DNA of 64,000 nucleotides from Oligoflexia bacterium. GTDB taxonomy: Bacteria > Bdellovibrionota > Bdellovibrionia > Bdellovibrionales > Bdellovibrionaceae. The notes beneath the pieces are model-generated. The model was given only the letters and a program-made list of their open reading frames with translations, searched no databases and was not told where the DNA came from. The translations under genes and the position numbers were made by a program. The DNA lies in NCBI GenBank assembly GCA_016861345.1, contig BOLD01000005.1, positions 1-64,000 of the forward strand, given 5' to 3'. Below, piece by piece: positions 29,382 through 38,318 of this stretch (positions within the stretch are counted from its first letter, which is position 1; each line of letters begins with the position of its first letter).

Positions 29382-31073
29382 ATGAAAACCTTAGCAAACA
29401 GCATAGCATTACAGACTTTAAGATTATCCAGCGCGGGATTTTTTGCGATCATCTTGGTTTTTACAAGCCAATCATTTGCGGAGAGATACCTTGTTGTGAT
29501 GAAGAATAAAGCTGTCTTTGCCCAGGCTCATGCTCAATTTATGATGAGCAATCGTACTCAATTGGCCTCAATTAAGGGACTTCAGTCTCAGGCTGTTAGT
29601 GATGATTTTCAGCCGACAGCTGTTGTTGAAGATTCGCTGACTCATCTCAACACCCTTGTTGTTGAAATTTCTGATGAGAAAGAGCTTCGAGCTCTTCGTG
29701 CAAGTGGCCAGGTTGCTCTGATTGAAAAAGAAATTTTTCATCCAGCTCCAAAGCCAGTTCAAGGTTTCACATTGACTCGTCCTTGGGATTATAATCTGAA
29801 CTATGCTCAACCTATGAATGCGGAAACAATGGGTGTGGGACCTCGAACACCGTGGGGAATTCAGGCGGTTCGAGCTCCTCAGGCTTGGGATGCTGCTCGC
29901 GGGGGAGATGGAGTTCGAGTGCTCGTGTTGGATACTGGTATTGATAAAGATCATCCCTCGCTAGGGCCAAATTTCGAAAAAGGCCGTGACTTTGTAAACG
30001 ACAACAATCAGCCCTATAGTTTTGCCGATTCTGTTGGCCACGGTTCGCATTGTGCGGGGACTATTGCCGGCGCAATGGGCGCAGATGGATTTGTTGGTGT
30101 TGCTCCCAGAGCAAAACTGCTAGCAGGTCGAGTGTGTAGTGAAGAGGGCTGCTCAAATGTGGCAGTTGCTCAGGGTATTAACTGGGGTATTTCAGAAAAA
30201 GTTGATGTGATCAGTATGTCGTTGGGCGGACCGATGGCAACTCCAGCTGAGAAAAGAGCAATTGAGGCTGCTGATCGTGCTGGGATCAGTGTCGTTGCGG
30301 CATCTGGAAATGATGGAACTCCAAAGGTCAGCTATCCTGCAGCTTTCCCTACAGTCGTTGCTGTTGGAGCTATAGACAAAACATTATCAAAAGCGAAGTT
30401 CTCTCAATGGGGTCCTGAGCTTGATATTGTTGCTCCAGGTGTTGATGTTGTTTCTTCAGTTCCTATGGGCACGGGTCGTGAGAGTAAAGTCACATTGGGC
30501 ACTCAGGTTGTTCCAAGCACTTCTTTTGCTGGGTCTCCGGAAGTTTTGGTTCCTGCATCAAGTGAACTTGTTGTTGCTGGTCTCGGCAAACCTGATGAGT
30601 ACAAAGGTGCGGTAGGTAAATTTGCTCTAGTAAAAAGAGGTGAGATTTCTTTTGCTGAAAAAGTTAAGAATGCCATCGCTGCAGGAGTAAATGGAGTTGT
30701 TATCTACAATAATGAGCCTGGGCTTCTTCAGGGCGCTTTGACTCAGGATGGATCTATCGTCGCGATACCAGTTGTTATGATTGAACAGGCGGTTGGGGAT
30801 GCTGCAAAGAATGCGCTTGATCGTGGCCAGAAGCTCAACGTAACTCTTCAAACAGTACCTACTGACTATGCAAGTTTTGCTGGAACGTCAATGGCGACTC
30901 CGCATGTTGCAGGAGTGGTGGCTCTGATGAAGGGTGCAAATAGAGTATTAAAGCCAGCTCAGGTTCTTCAAATTTTGAAATCTACAGCTCAGCAATTATC
31001 TGGGTCTAATGATCAAAACCAACTTGGTACTGGTCTGGTTAATGCTGAGAGAGCTGTTAGTCAGTCGAAGTAA
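29382..31073 (+). CDS. Exported subtilisin-family protease with PA domain insert
   Basis: ATG at 29382 is chosen over an upstream GTG because a G-rich ribosome site (AGGGGGG) lies right before it; the product is 563 residues with a long signal peptide cleaved after SFA near residue 33. A ~90-residue inhibitor-I9-like pro-region follows (RYLVVMKNKAVF...). The S8 domain has Asp184 (VLVLDTGIDKDH), His220 (VGHGSHCAGT) and Ser503 (GTSMATPHVAG). Between His and Ser there is a ~130-residue PA domain (GKFALVKRGEISFAEKVKNA...GVVIYNNEPG...PVVMIEQAVG). Likely a secreted protease. A terminator follows directly. Confidence 0.94.
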   Translation: MKTLANSIALQTLRLSSAGFFAIILVFTSQSFAERYLVVMKNKAVFAQAHAQFMMSNRTQLASIKGLQSQAVSDDFQPTAVVEDSLTHLNTLVVEISDEKELRALRASGQVALIEKEIFHPAPKPVQGFTLTRPWDYNLNYAQPMNAETMGVGPRTPWGIQAVRAPQAWDAARGGDGVRVLVLDTGIDKDHPSLGPNFEKGRDFVNDNNQPYSFADSVGHGSHCAGTIAGAMGADGFVGVAPRAKLLAGRVCSEEGCSNVAVAQGINWGISEKVDVISMSLGGPMATPAEKRAIEAADRAGISVVAASGNDGTPKVSYPAAFPTVVAVGAIDKTLSKAKFSQWGPELDIVAPGVDVVSSVPMGTGRESKVTLGTQVVPSTSFAGSPEVLVPASSELVVAGLGKPDEYKGAVGKFALVKRGEISFAEKVKNAIAAGVNGVVIYNNEPGLLQGALTQDGSIVAIPVVMIEQAVGDAAKNALDRGQKLNVTLQTVPTDYASFAGTSMATPHVAGVVALMKGANRVLKPAQVLQILKSTAQQLSGSNDQNQLGTGLVNAERAVSQSK

Positions 31074-31098
31074 TTGAAACATAAGATTTATTATTTTT

Positions 31099-31130
31099 AA
31101 GGGCCGCCGAAATCTCGGTGGCCCTTTTAT
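31099..31130 (+). terminator. Rho-independent terminator after the second subtilase
   Basis: AAGGGCCGCCGA (31099-31110) pairs with TCGGTGGCCCTT (31115-31126), one G-T pair, loop AATC, then T-rich bases. Confidence 0.88.
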
Positions 31131-31158
31131 TTTGGATTTGTTAGCCTTATTGTACCTT

Positions 31159-32898
31159 ATGAGATTAATGATAGATGAAATTAGAATAGCAGTTGGACAA
31201 GCTTTGGTTGAAGCTTCAGATGGGAAAATCACTCTTCATCAGGCTTATGATTCATTGGTAGAGCCTCCGGATTCAAAACTTGGAGACTTGGCTTTTGGGT
31301 GTTTTCAACTTGCGAAAGAACTTCGTCAGGCTCCTCCTCAAATTGCAGCGGGATTAAGTCAAAAAATTAAAGCTAGCTCGTGCATAAAAAGTTGTACTGC
31401 AACTGGGCCCTATTTGAATTTTACAATTCAGGAATCTTTTTTGGGAGTGAAACTTCTTCAGAGTATACAAAGGGGTGCCTATTTTGAGCAAAAGCTCACA
31501 AGTGATACTCCGAAAACGATGGTTGAGTTTTCACAACCCAATACTCATAAAGAACTGCATGTCGGGCACATGAGGAATGCTTGCCTTGGAGACGCACTCG
31601 TGCGGACGATGAGATACGCTGGTTATGATATTATTTCATCGACCTTTCCTGGGGATGTGGGGACTCACGTTGCTAAATGTCTTTGGTATTTAAAGTACCG
31701 CAATATCGAGCGGCCACCTCAAGTGGAGCGGGGCGAATGGTTGGGGAAGTTATACTCGAAAGGTCATCTTCAGTTAGAGGATGAAGAGAAAACAGATAAA
31801 GCAGAGACCAACAAAAAGCAAATGACAGAGATTCTCAGACAGCTCGAGGCTAAGTCTGGAGAGTTCTATGAGCTTTGGAAAGAGACTCGTCAGTGGTCAA
31901 TTGAATTAATGAATGAAGTCTATACTTGGTGTGGTATCCGGTTTGACCAATGGTATTGGGAGTCTGAGGTTGATTCTGCCAGTGTGGCCTATGCAAAAGA
32001 GCTCTTTAAACAAGGTAAGCTTGTTGAATCTCAAGGTGCTATCGGAATGAATCTAGAGGATGAGAATCTTGGATTCTGCTTACTTGTGAAATCAGACGGA
32101 AACGGTCTATACGCCACGAAAGATATCGAGCTGGCGAGAAGAAAGTTTCAGGATTTTCATATTGAAAAAAGTATTTATGTTGTCGACATGAGACAGGCGC
32201 TTCATTTTAAACAAGTTTTTAAAGTGCTCGAGAAGATTGGATTTAAAGAGGCGAAAAACTGTTATCATTTGCAATATAATTTCGTTGAACTACCTGACGG
32301 TGCGATGAGTTCTCGTAAGGGAAATATTGTTCCTATTATTCAGTTGATTCACAAAATGGAACAAATGGTGAAAGATCAGTATCTCTCTCGGTATGCAGGA
32401 GAATGGACTCAAGCTGAAATTGATCTTGTGGCAACCCAAGTTGCTCAGGGGGCAATTAAATACGGCATGGTTAAGATTGATAATAATAAAAAAATTGTTT
32501 TCGATATGAATGAATGGCTAAAAATTGATGGAGACTCTGGGCCATTTATTCAATATTCATCAGCCAGAATTCATAGTCTATGTCGCAAATTAGGATATGA
32601 TGAGCGTTCTGTGAACTGGTCTTTATTGGTTCACGCAAGCGAGCGACAATTGATGCAGTCGATGATGAATTTTCATCAGGTGGTCATTCAAGCAGCTGAA
32701 ACGTATCGACCTTCAATCATTTGCACTTACTTGTATGACCTGGCGAAGAGATTTAATCTTTTTTATCATGAATGTTCCATCGGGCAAGCAGGATCTGAGG
32801 ATTTGATGAGAGCGCGACTTGCTTTAAGTTATTGTGTGGGTGAAGTGCTTAGTCACGGTCTGGGTTTGCTGGGAATTCCTACACCGGAGCGAATGTGA
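31159..32898 (+). CDS. argS: Arginine--tRNA ligase
   Basis: Class I synthetase of ~579 residues. N-terminal Arg-S additional domain (SKLGDLAFGCFQLAKELRQAP), HIGH-type motif in EFSQPNTHKELHVGHMRN, KMSKS-type loop GAMSSRKGNIVP, and a C-terminal DALR anticodon domain starting near FIQYSSARIHSL. The open frame extends to TTG at 31132, but the extension falls within the preceding terminator region; ATG 31159 or 31168 is the likelier start and no clear ribosome site decides between them. The stop overlaps the GTG start of the next gene by 4 bases. Confidence 0.94.
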   Translation: MRLMIDEIRIAVGQALVEASDGKITLHQAYDSLVEPPDSKLGDLAFGCFQLAKELRQAPPQIAAGLSQKIKASSCIKSCTATGPYLNFTIQESFLGVKLLQSIQRGAYFEQKLTSDTPKTMVEFSQPNTHKELHVGHMRNACLGDALVRTMRYAGYDIISSTFPGDVGTHVAKCLWYLKYRNIERPPQVERGEWLGKLYSKGHLQLEDEEKTDKAETNKKQMTEILRQLEAKSGEFYELWKETRQWSIELMNEVYTWCGIRFDQWYWESEVDSASVAYAKELFKQGKLVESQGAIGMNLEDENLGFCLLVKSDGNGLYATKDIELARRKFQDFHIEKSIYVVDMRQALHFKQVFKVLEKIGFKEAKNCYHLQYNFVELPDGAMSSRKGNIVPIIQLIHKMEQMVKDQYLSRYAGEWTQAEIDLVATQVAQGAIKYGMVKIDNNKKIVFDMNEWLKIDGDSGPFIQYSSARIHSLCRKLGYDERSVNWSLLVHASERQLMQSMMNFHQVVIQAAETYRPSIICTYLYDLAKRFNLFYHECSIGQAGSEDLMRARLALSYCVGEVLSHGLGLLGIPTPERM

Positions 32899-33449
32899 GA
32901 ATATTGGGGGGATTATTATTTGCGGTCTTTGTAGGCTCACAGTCATATGCTGGGGTCGTGGATATTAACACATTTTACATGTCAGATGTTTACTCGACGA
33001 CATCAGATGTAAAAACAACTATTACTGCGTACGATGCTTCGTTGGCGATCGATATTGGAACAAAGAAAAATTATTATATAGGTTTAGCATATGGCAGTTT
33101 TGTTTCAAATGCAGAAAGTACGGCCACGACGACATACACTTCAACTGATACGGGTATTCGGCTTGGTTACTTATTTTGCAAAAAAAATTGCGTGACAACT
33201 TTAACATACAACTTCATCACAAAAGTAAAATATGATGATGGAGCGGGAAATACCCCCGAACTTCGCGGGACGAGTTTGCGTTTTGATATTGGATACAATG
33301 TTTGGTTTGCAGAAAATTGGGCTCTTACACTTAAGTTTTTTTACTACAATCCAACGTTTGTTGAGTCGGTGACCTCAACCACTTTGACTAAGATTTCGTA
33401 TAAACGCACAATTATGGGGCCTGCAGTTAGTTTGTTGTGGAATTTTTAG
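32895..33449 (+). CDS. Exported beta-barrel-like outer-membrane protein
   Basis: A 184-residue protein, GTG start overlapping the argS stop (GTGA), so translation is probably coupled. Signal peptide MRILGGLLFAVFVGSQSYAG. The mature part alternates polar and hydrophobic residues in ~8 strands separated by Thr/Ser-rich turns and ends in Phe (SLLWNF), the usual C-terminal signature of outer-membrane barrels. A Cys pair (LFCKKNC) lies mid-chain. Likely a small 8-strand OmpW/OmpX-like barrel; no precise family recognised. Confidence 0.65.
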   Translation: MRILGGLLFAVFVGSQSYAGVVDINTFYMSDVYSTTSDVKTTITAYDASLAIDIGTKKNYYIGLAYGSFVSNAESTATTTYTSTDTGIRLGYLFCKKNCVTTLTYNFITKVKYDDGAGNTPELRGTSLRFDIGYNVWFAENWALTLKFFYYNPTFVESVTSTTLTKISYKRTIMGPAVSLLWNF

Positions 33450-33462
33450 TGGAGAGTTAAAT

Positions 33463-34221
33463 ATGCCTTTTGGCCACAGACTTCATGATAAGGTTGCAAA
33501 GAGAGTTTATCTTGATTGGTTTCTGATGTGCATGATTGCTGGTCATGTGAATGCAGGCGGCTTTCTTTCTTGTGAAAGATTTGTAACTCATGTCACGGGT
33601 TTTGCGACATTGGCTGGTGTCGATTTCTACCAAGGCAAATGGTTTGATGCTCTTGCCGTCTTATCAATTCCAGTCTACTTTCTCTTGGGGGTTATGCTCT
33701 CAGCATATCTCACTGAAAAGCATTTTGTTCACAAGGTCCATGGAAATCGTTTTGCCCCTGTGTTGTGGATAGTTGGTGTTTTGCTTTTAGGGGCAGGGGT
33801 ATTGGGGTACAATAACTATTTTGGAGAATTTGGTAAGTCGGCGGTATTGCATCAAGACTATATTCTCTTGGCTTTATTGTGTGGTGCGAGTGGTTTGCAG
33901 AATGCGGCTATATCTTCGGCATCAGGATATACCGTGCGCACAACTCATTTGACTGGCATTACGACTGATCTTGGAATTGGCATCATTCGTTATTTTTCTC
34001 ATCACATGGGGCAATCTGAAAAAGAAAAAGAGTACTTAGCAACAAAGGTTCGGGCTCTGACAATACTTTCATTTGTTTTTGGATCTACAGTAGGGGCTTA
34101 TTCGTATTTCAACTTTAAGTATCTGGGCTTTCTATTGCCCGCTATTGCTGCCTTTTATGTTGCCTTTATGGCGTCTCGGGGGATGGGGCGGCAATCAAAA
34201 GCATCAGATCAGGCAATGTAA
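33463..34221 (+). CDS. DUF1275 (YoaK) family membrane protein
   Basis: A 252-residue integral membrane protein with about six hydrophobic helices. The N-terminal helix pair ending in AGHVNAGGFLSCERFVTHVTGF and the middle YILLALLCGASGLQNA...VRTTHLTGITTDLG are hallmarks of the DUF1275/YoaK family, whose function is unknown. A basic N-terminus (HRLHDKVAKR) fits the cytoplasmic side. It begins 13 bases after the barrel protein gene and precedes the ribosomal protein genes, separated from them by ~180 bases. Confidence 0.85.
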   Translation: MPFGHRLHDKVAKRVYLDWFLMCMIAGHVNAGGFLSCERFVTHVTGFATLAGVDFYQGKWFDALAVLSIPVYFLLGVMLSAYLTEKHFVHKVHGNRFAPVLWIVGVLLLGAGVLGYNNYFGEFGKSAVLHQDYILLALLCGASGLQNAAISSASGYTVRTTHLTGITTDLGIGIIRYFSHHMGQSEKEKEYLATKVRALTILSFVFGSTVGAYSYFNFKYLGFLLPAIAAFYVAFMASRGMGRQSKASDQAM

Positions 34222-34267
34222 AGCTTTTGCTTACTATAACCTATTGTAATTACTTGAAAAAGTAAAA

Positions 34268-34300
34268 ATCAAAAGAGGGATTGGTTTTGATCTTTTTCCT
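34268..34300 (+). terminator. Weak A/T hairpin with T run before rpmI
   Basis: ATCAAAA (34268-34274) pairs with TTTTGAT (34285-34291), 10-base loop, then CTTTTTCCTT. It could end the DUF1275 transcript or be part of an rpmI leader used for L20 autoregulation; the stem is short and A/T only. Confidence 0.35.
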
Positions 34301-34402
34301 TGTCTTTTCAACAAGATGCAGCTAAAAGATTGGGTTCGATTATCAGCACGGCACCAAAGAGTTATCTATGACAGATAAACGCCTGTTGATCAGGAAGGTA
34401 AC

Positions 34403-34594
34403 ATGAAACAGAGGACACACTCTGGGGCAAAGAAGCGCCTCAAAGCCACTTCAAGTGGTAAAGTTAAGCGCAAACAAACACGTATGCGCCATCTCAATTC
34501 ACACATGTCATCAAAGAGAAAGCGTCACCTAGGTGATGTTGTTTATGTTGATGATGCTAACATGACTCAAATCGCACGTTGTCTGTTGCTGTAA
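34403..34594 (+). CDS. rpmI: 50S ribosomal protein L35
   Basis: A 63-residue very basic protein matching L35: MKQRTHSGAKKRLKATSSGKVKR and the SSKRKRHL segment. Ribosome site CAGGAAGG lies before the ATG. L20 gene follows after 12 bases. The usual upstream infC gene is absent; a ~180-base leader takes its place. Confidence 0.95.
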   Translation: MKQRTHSGAKKRLKATSSGKVKRKQTRMRHLNSHMSSKRKRHLGDVVYVDDANMTQIARCLLL

Positions 34595-34606
34595 AGGGAG
34601 GCTCTC

Positions 34607-34951
34607 ATGCGCGTTAAAGGTGGATTTACAAATCGTCGTCGTCACAAAAAAGTTTTAAAAAGAGCAAAGGGTTCCTATTCAGCAAATAGCCGATGCTACA
34701 CTCATGCGGTTGAGAAAAATGACCGTGCAATGGCCTATGCGTACAAGCATCGCCGAATGAAGAAGAGAGAGTTCCGAGCTTTATGGAATCAGCGTATTAA
34801 TGCTGCAGCTCGAATGAACGGAACAACTTATTCTCGTTTGATCGGTGGCTTGGCTAAAGCTGGTATCCAAATTGATAGAAAGAATCTTTCAAACCTAGCT
34901 ATCACAGATGCAGCAGCATTCACTGCTCTCTGTAAGCACGCTCTTGCTTAA
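34607..34951 (+). CDS. rplT: 50S ribosomal protein L20
   Basis: A 114-residue basic protein with L20 signatures: RVKGGFTNRRRHKKVLKRAKG, the YAYKHRRMKKREFRALWNQRINAA helix and GLAKAGIQIDRKNLSNLAI. L20 is an early 23S assembly protein and in some bacteria represses its own operon. Directly followed (17 bases, with an AGGAGCG site) by the isoprenoid gene fni, which suggests read-through into the mevalonate genes. Confidence 0.96.
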   Translation: MRVKGGFTNRRRHKKVLKRAKGSYSANSRCYTHAVEKNDRAMAYAYKHRRMKKREFRALWNQRINAAARMNGTTYSRLIGGLAKAGIQIDRKNLSNLAITDAAAFTALCKHALA

Positions 34952-34968
34952 ATAAAACAGGAGCGCCC

Positions 34969-36006
34969 ATGAAAGAGACTCTGGCGCAATTTGAATCTCG
35001 TAAAAAAGATCATATTCGAATTGCGCTTGATCAAAAGTCTCAGGCGGTGGGTTTATCAGGTCTGGAGAGAGTTCATCTCACTCCAGATTCATTACCAGAG
35101 ATCAATTTTAAGGATGTCGAGATATCGACATCCTTTTTTTTACACAAAATGGAGAGTCCATTTTTTATTAGCTCAATGACCGCAGGTCATCAGGACTCAC
35201 TCCAAATTAATATCAGATTAGCAAAGATGGCCCAGGAAAAAAAATGGGCAATGGGTGTTGGGTCTCAACGAAAGGAACTGGATTGTGCCGAAGCCTCAAG
35301 TGAATGGCGCAAGGTCAGAAAAGAAGCTCCAAATGCGGCGCTAATAGGAAACTTGGGCCTTGCTCAAGTGATTCAGACTAAAACTGAAGATATCCGACGT
35401 CTTATTGATAATCTCGAAGCTATAGCTTTATTTATTCATCTGAATCCTCTTCAGGAATGCATTCAAAAAGAAGGTACACCTGAATTTAAGGGGGGCTTGG
35501 CTGCGATTCAGAGATTGGTGAAAGAGCTTCAGGTGCCAATTCTCATTAAAGAGGTCGGCAGTGGCCTTTCGACTCGAACTTTGGAAAAATTAAAGGATTC
35601 GGGAATTTTTGCAGCCGACGTCGCAGGTCTTGGCGGTACCCACTGGGGTAGGGTAGAAGGATACCGAGCACAGCCTGGTGAGATGGTATATGAGGCATCG
35701 CAAACATTTTCAGATTGGGGTATCTCAACAGCTGAGGCCTTGATTCTAGGAAAAAAGCTAAACCCACCCTTTGAGTTATGGGCATCAGGTGGAGTGAGAT
35801 CCGGTCTTGATGGTGCAAAGTTACTGGCAATTGGTGCTCAAAAGGTTGGGATTGCTCAACCTTTGATGAGGGCGGCCGTGGATGGAGAAGAGCAACTGAA
35901 GGCAGTAATGGATCGATTTGATTTTGAATTAAAGACAGCACTTTTTTGCTGTGGTTGTCGCAATATCAATGAGCTTCAAACCCAAGAGGTCTGGACGTGG
36001 AAATAA
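34969..36006 (+). CDS. fni: Type 2 isopentenyl-diphosphate isomerase (FMN)
   Basis: A 345-residue TIM-barrel flavoenzyme that interconverts isopentenyl and dimethylallyl diphosphate. Visible family features: RKKDHIRIALD at the N-terminus, FFISSMTAGH, GVGSQRKELD, IHLNPLQECIQKEGTPEF, VPILIKEVGSGLS, DVAGLGGTHWGRVE and WASGGVRSGLDGAKLLAIGA near the flavin phosphate. Length normal (~340-350). First gene of the mevalonate set; its last 10 bases overlap the start of the reductase. Confidence 0.94.
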   Translation: MKETLAQFESRKKDHIRIALDQKSQAVGLSGLERVHLTPDSLPEINFKDVEISTSFFLHKMESPFFISSMTAGHQDSLQINIRLAKMAQEKKWAMGVGSQRKELDCAEASSEWRKVRKEAPNAALIGNLGLAQVIQTKTEDIRRLIDNLEAIALFIHLNPLQECIQKEGTPEFKGGLAAIQRLVKELQVPILIKEVGSGLSTRTLEKLKDSGIFAADVAGLGGTHWGRVEGYRAQPGEMVYEASQTFSDWGISTAEALILGKKLNPPFELWASGGVRSGLDGAKLLAIGAQKVGIAQPLMRAAVDGEEQLKAVMDRFDFELKTALFCCGCRNINELQTQEVWTWK

Positions 36007-37349
36007 ATATTGATCGAGAACAAATTAAACTCAGTCAGAAAAATCATCAGAATCCTCATTCTTTTGAAGAGTACTTTAAAGGTTTTTCTAAACTTAATCG
36101 TGAAGAAAGATTAGCAACCCTATTAAAAATGGGAGTCGTCAGTCCTGAAGATGTGGACTATTTGATGAAGGGTGGGTTGAGGGATACCGGTTTAGGCGAG
36201 AAATTTATTGAGAATGTTATTGGTTATTTTCAAATCCCTTTAGGGGTAGCGACTAATTTTTGTATTGATGGAAAAGACTATGTGATTCCAATGGCAGTTG
36301 AGGAGACCTCGATTGTTGCAGCAGCAAGTAAAACAGCAAAGTGGATTCGCGAAAATGGTGAAATCACCACTGAAGTTATTGGACAGAATATTATTGGTCA
36401 AATTCAACTGGCCAAAGTTAAAAATTATCAAAAATTCTACGAGCAAATAAATGCCCATAAAGAGAATTTTATTCGAATGTCGAACGAGGAAGTGGCGTTT
36501 GGTCTCGTTCGTCGCGGTGGCGGAGTTCGAGATATTCAAGTGCGCCGGCTTGTTCGAGACGACGGTTTTGATATGGCCGTTATTCATGTTTACATGGATG
36601 CTGTTGATGCCATGGGTGCCAATATCATCAATCAGGTGTGTGAGTTCTTAAAACAGCCTATTGAAGAGATCACGGGCGAAAAAGTGACAATGTGTATCCT
36701 CTCAAACCTTGTTGATACAAAGCTGACAAAAGCGACGGTTTGTCTTGAGAAAATTGATGCTGAATTGGCTGAGAAGATTGAAGAAGCATCGCTATTTGCT
36801 GAGCTTGATCCCTATCGTGCAGCGACGAATAATAAAGGTGTACTGAATGGCATTGATCCTATTTTAATTGCCACAGGGAATGACTGGAGGGCTGTAGAAG
36901 CAGGTGTTCATGCCTATGCGGCTCGGGATGGTCAATATCGCTCCATTACACGATGGAGAAGAGATGGTAAGTTTTTAATGGGAACATTAGAAGCGCCGAT
37001 CATTGTTGGTACTGTTGGTGGTGTCACAACCATTCACCCAACTGCCTCAATGTGTCTTCGAATGTTGGGTGTGCGATCGGCCACTGAACTATCAAGAATT
37101 ATTGCCTCTGTGGGATTGGTCCAGAATTTAGGTGCTTTGAGAGCTCTGACAACCGTTGGAATTATTGAAGGGCATATGAAGCTTCATATTAAAAATCTGA
37201 CTCTCGGTGCGGGGGCTGAAGAAAAAGAAATTCCTTACGTGGTGAAGAAGCTTGAAGAAATTCTCAGTCTCAAGAAACGCATTTCTCTGAGTAACGCCAT
37301 CGAAGTATTACGAGACTTGCGCAATCAAACTCATCGGCATCAAGAGTAA
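35997..37349 (+). CDS. mvaA: Hydroxymethylglutaryl-CoA reductase (bacterial class II type)
   Basis: A 450-residue reductase that makes mevalonate from HMG-CoA. GTG start at 35997 inside fni with an AGAGG site upstream. Catalytic residues are seen: Glu in PMAVEETSIVAAAS, Lys in NNKGVLNGID, Asp in IATGNDWRAVE, and the C-terminal His in IIEGHMKLH. GVGGVTTIHPT-like segment (TVGGVTTIHPTA) matches the class II family. No membrane anchor, as expected for bacterial enzymes. Gap of 15 bases to the next kinase gene. Confidence 0.93.
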   Translation: MEINIDREQIKLSQKNHQNPHSFEEYFKGFSKLNREERLATLLKMGVVSPEDVDYLMKGGLRDTGLGEKFIENVIGYFQIPLGVATNFCIDGKDYVIPMAVEETSIVAAASKTAKWIRENGEITTEVIGQNIIGQIQLAKVKNYQKFYEQINAHKENFIRMSNEEVAFGLVRRGGGVRDIQVRRLVRDDGFDMAVIHVYMDAVDAMGANIINQVCEFLKQPIEEITGEKVTMCILSNLVDTKLTKATVCLEKIDAELAEKIEEASLFAELDPYRAATNNKGVLNGIDPILIATGNDWRAVEAGVHAYAARDGQYRSITRWRRDGKFLMGTLEAPIIVGTVGGVTTIHPTASMCLRMLGVRSATELSRIIASVGLVQNLGALRALTTVGIIEGHMKLHIKNLTLGAGAEEKEIPYVVKKLEEILSLKKRISLSNAIEVLRDLRNQTHRHQE

Positions 37350-37364
37350 GATGAGGGAGAAACT

Positions 37365-38318
37365 GTGATTGGCCACGTTGAACTAACTGTACCTGGAAAA
37401 GCTTTTTTTGCCGGTGAGTATTTAGCAATGACGGGTGGACCGGCATTGGTCGCTACAGTGGGTCCAAGGTTTAAAATGATTGCAGAAAGAACTTCGGGAT
37501 TAAATCAAAATCCATTTCATGAGCTTTCTCCGGCGGGGAAATTTTGGATCGAGAATAAGAACAGACTTCAGAATTACAATATTGAGTTTATTGATCCTCA
37601 TCAGGGTGCCGGAGGATGGGGCGGGTCAACAGCAGAGTTTGCTCTGCTGAGCGCTTTAGATCAGATCGTTCATTACCAAGAATCAGATCAACTGCTTATC
37701 GATCATCGACATTTGTTAATGGAGTATCAGCGGTTGGCTTGGGATGGGCAATCAATCTACAAGCCAAGCGGCTCAGATCTTGTTTCGCAAATCACGGGTG
37801 GGCTTGTTTATTTTGATCGCAATAACGGAAAGCTTGAAAAATTTAATTGGCCCTTTGAAAAGCTTGGATTTTGTTTTTTTCAAACAGGGATTAAAATTAA
37901 AACTCATGAGCATCTTCAAGGATTGAGAGAATTAAATACGGAACCGCTTCATGAGCTTATGAACCAGGTGATTTCCTCTCTGAAGTCTGCAAATGAAACA
38001 GACTTTTGCTCGAATATTAATCTCTACTGGAAAAAATTAGAAGAGCTGGGTCTGACGGCTCAATCAACTCAGGAGTTGTTGGGTCAAATGAAGCGAGATG
38101 GAGTGATGGCTATGAAAGGCTGCGGTGCACTCGGCGCGGATGTGATTTTGATTATTTATGATAAGACAAAATTAAATTCTCAAGAATTGTCTGCCATAGG
38201 CCAAGAGCATGGATTGAACTTAAAAGCCACAGATCTCGATTTAGCTCGAGGAATTTCTTATCAATTTGATGAATATGATCATCAGATAGGCTGTTCTGTA
38301 ACGGAGAGTCGGCCATGA
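37365..38318 (+). CDS. mvaK2: GHMP kinase, probable phosphomevalonate kinase (divergent)
   Basis: A 317-residue GHMP-superfamily kinase. Motif 1 is VPGKAFFAGEYLAMTGGPAL, motif 2 is the unusual GAGGWGGSTAEFALLSAL (family norm is G-L-G-S-S-A), a PSGSDLVSQITGG segment supplies the probable catalytic Asp, and motif 3 is MKGCGALGADVIL instead of the typical G-x-G-G-G-D. Position between reductase and decarboxylase, and the presence of a clear mevalonate kinase two genes on, point to phosphomevalonate kinase. GTG start with AGGGAG site. Overlaps mvaD by 4 bases. Confidence 0.78.
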   Translation: MIGHVELTVPGKAFFAGEYLAMTGGPALVATVGPRFKMIAERTSGLNQNPFHELSPAGKFWIENKNRLQNYNIEFIDPHQGAGGWGGSTAEFALLSALDQIVHYQESDQLLIDHRHLLMEYQRLAWDGQSIYKPSGSDLVSQITGGLVYFDRNNGKLEKFNWPFEKLGFCFFQTGIKIKTHEHLQGLRELNTEPLHELMNQVISSLKSANETDFCSNINLYWKKLEELGLTAQSTQELLGQMKRDGVMAMKGCGALGADVILIIYDKTKLNSQELSAIGQEHGLNLKATDLDLARGISYQFDEYDHQIGCSVTESRP

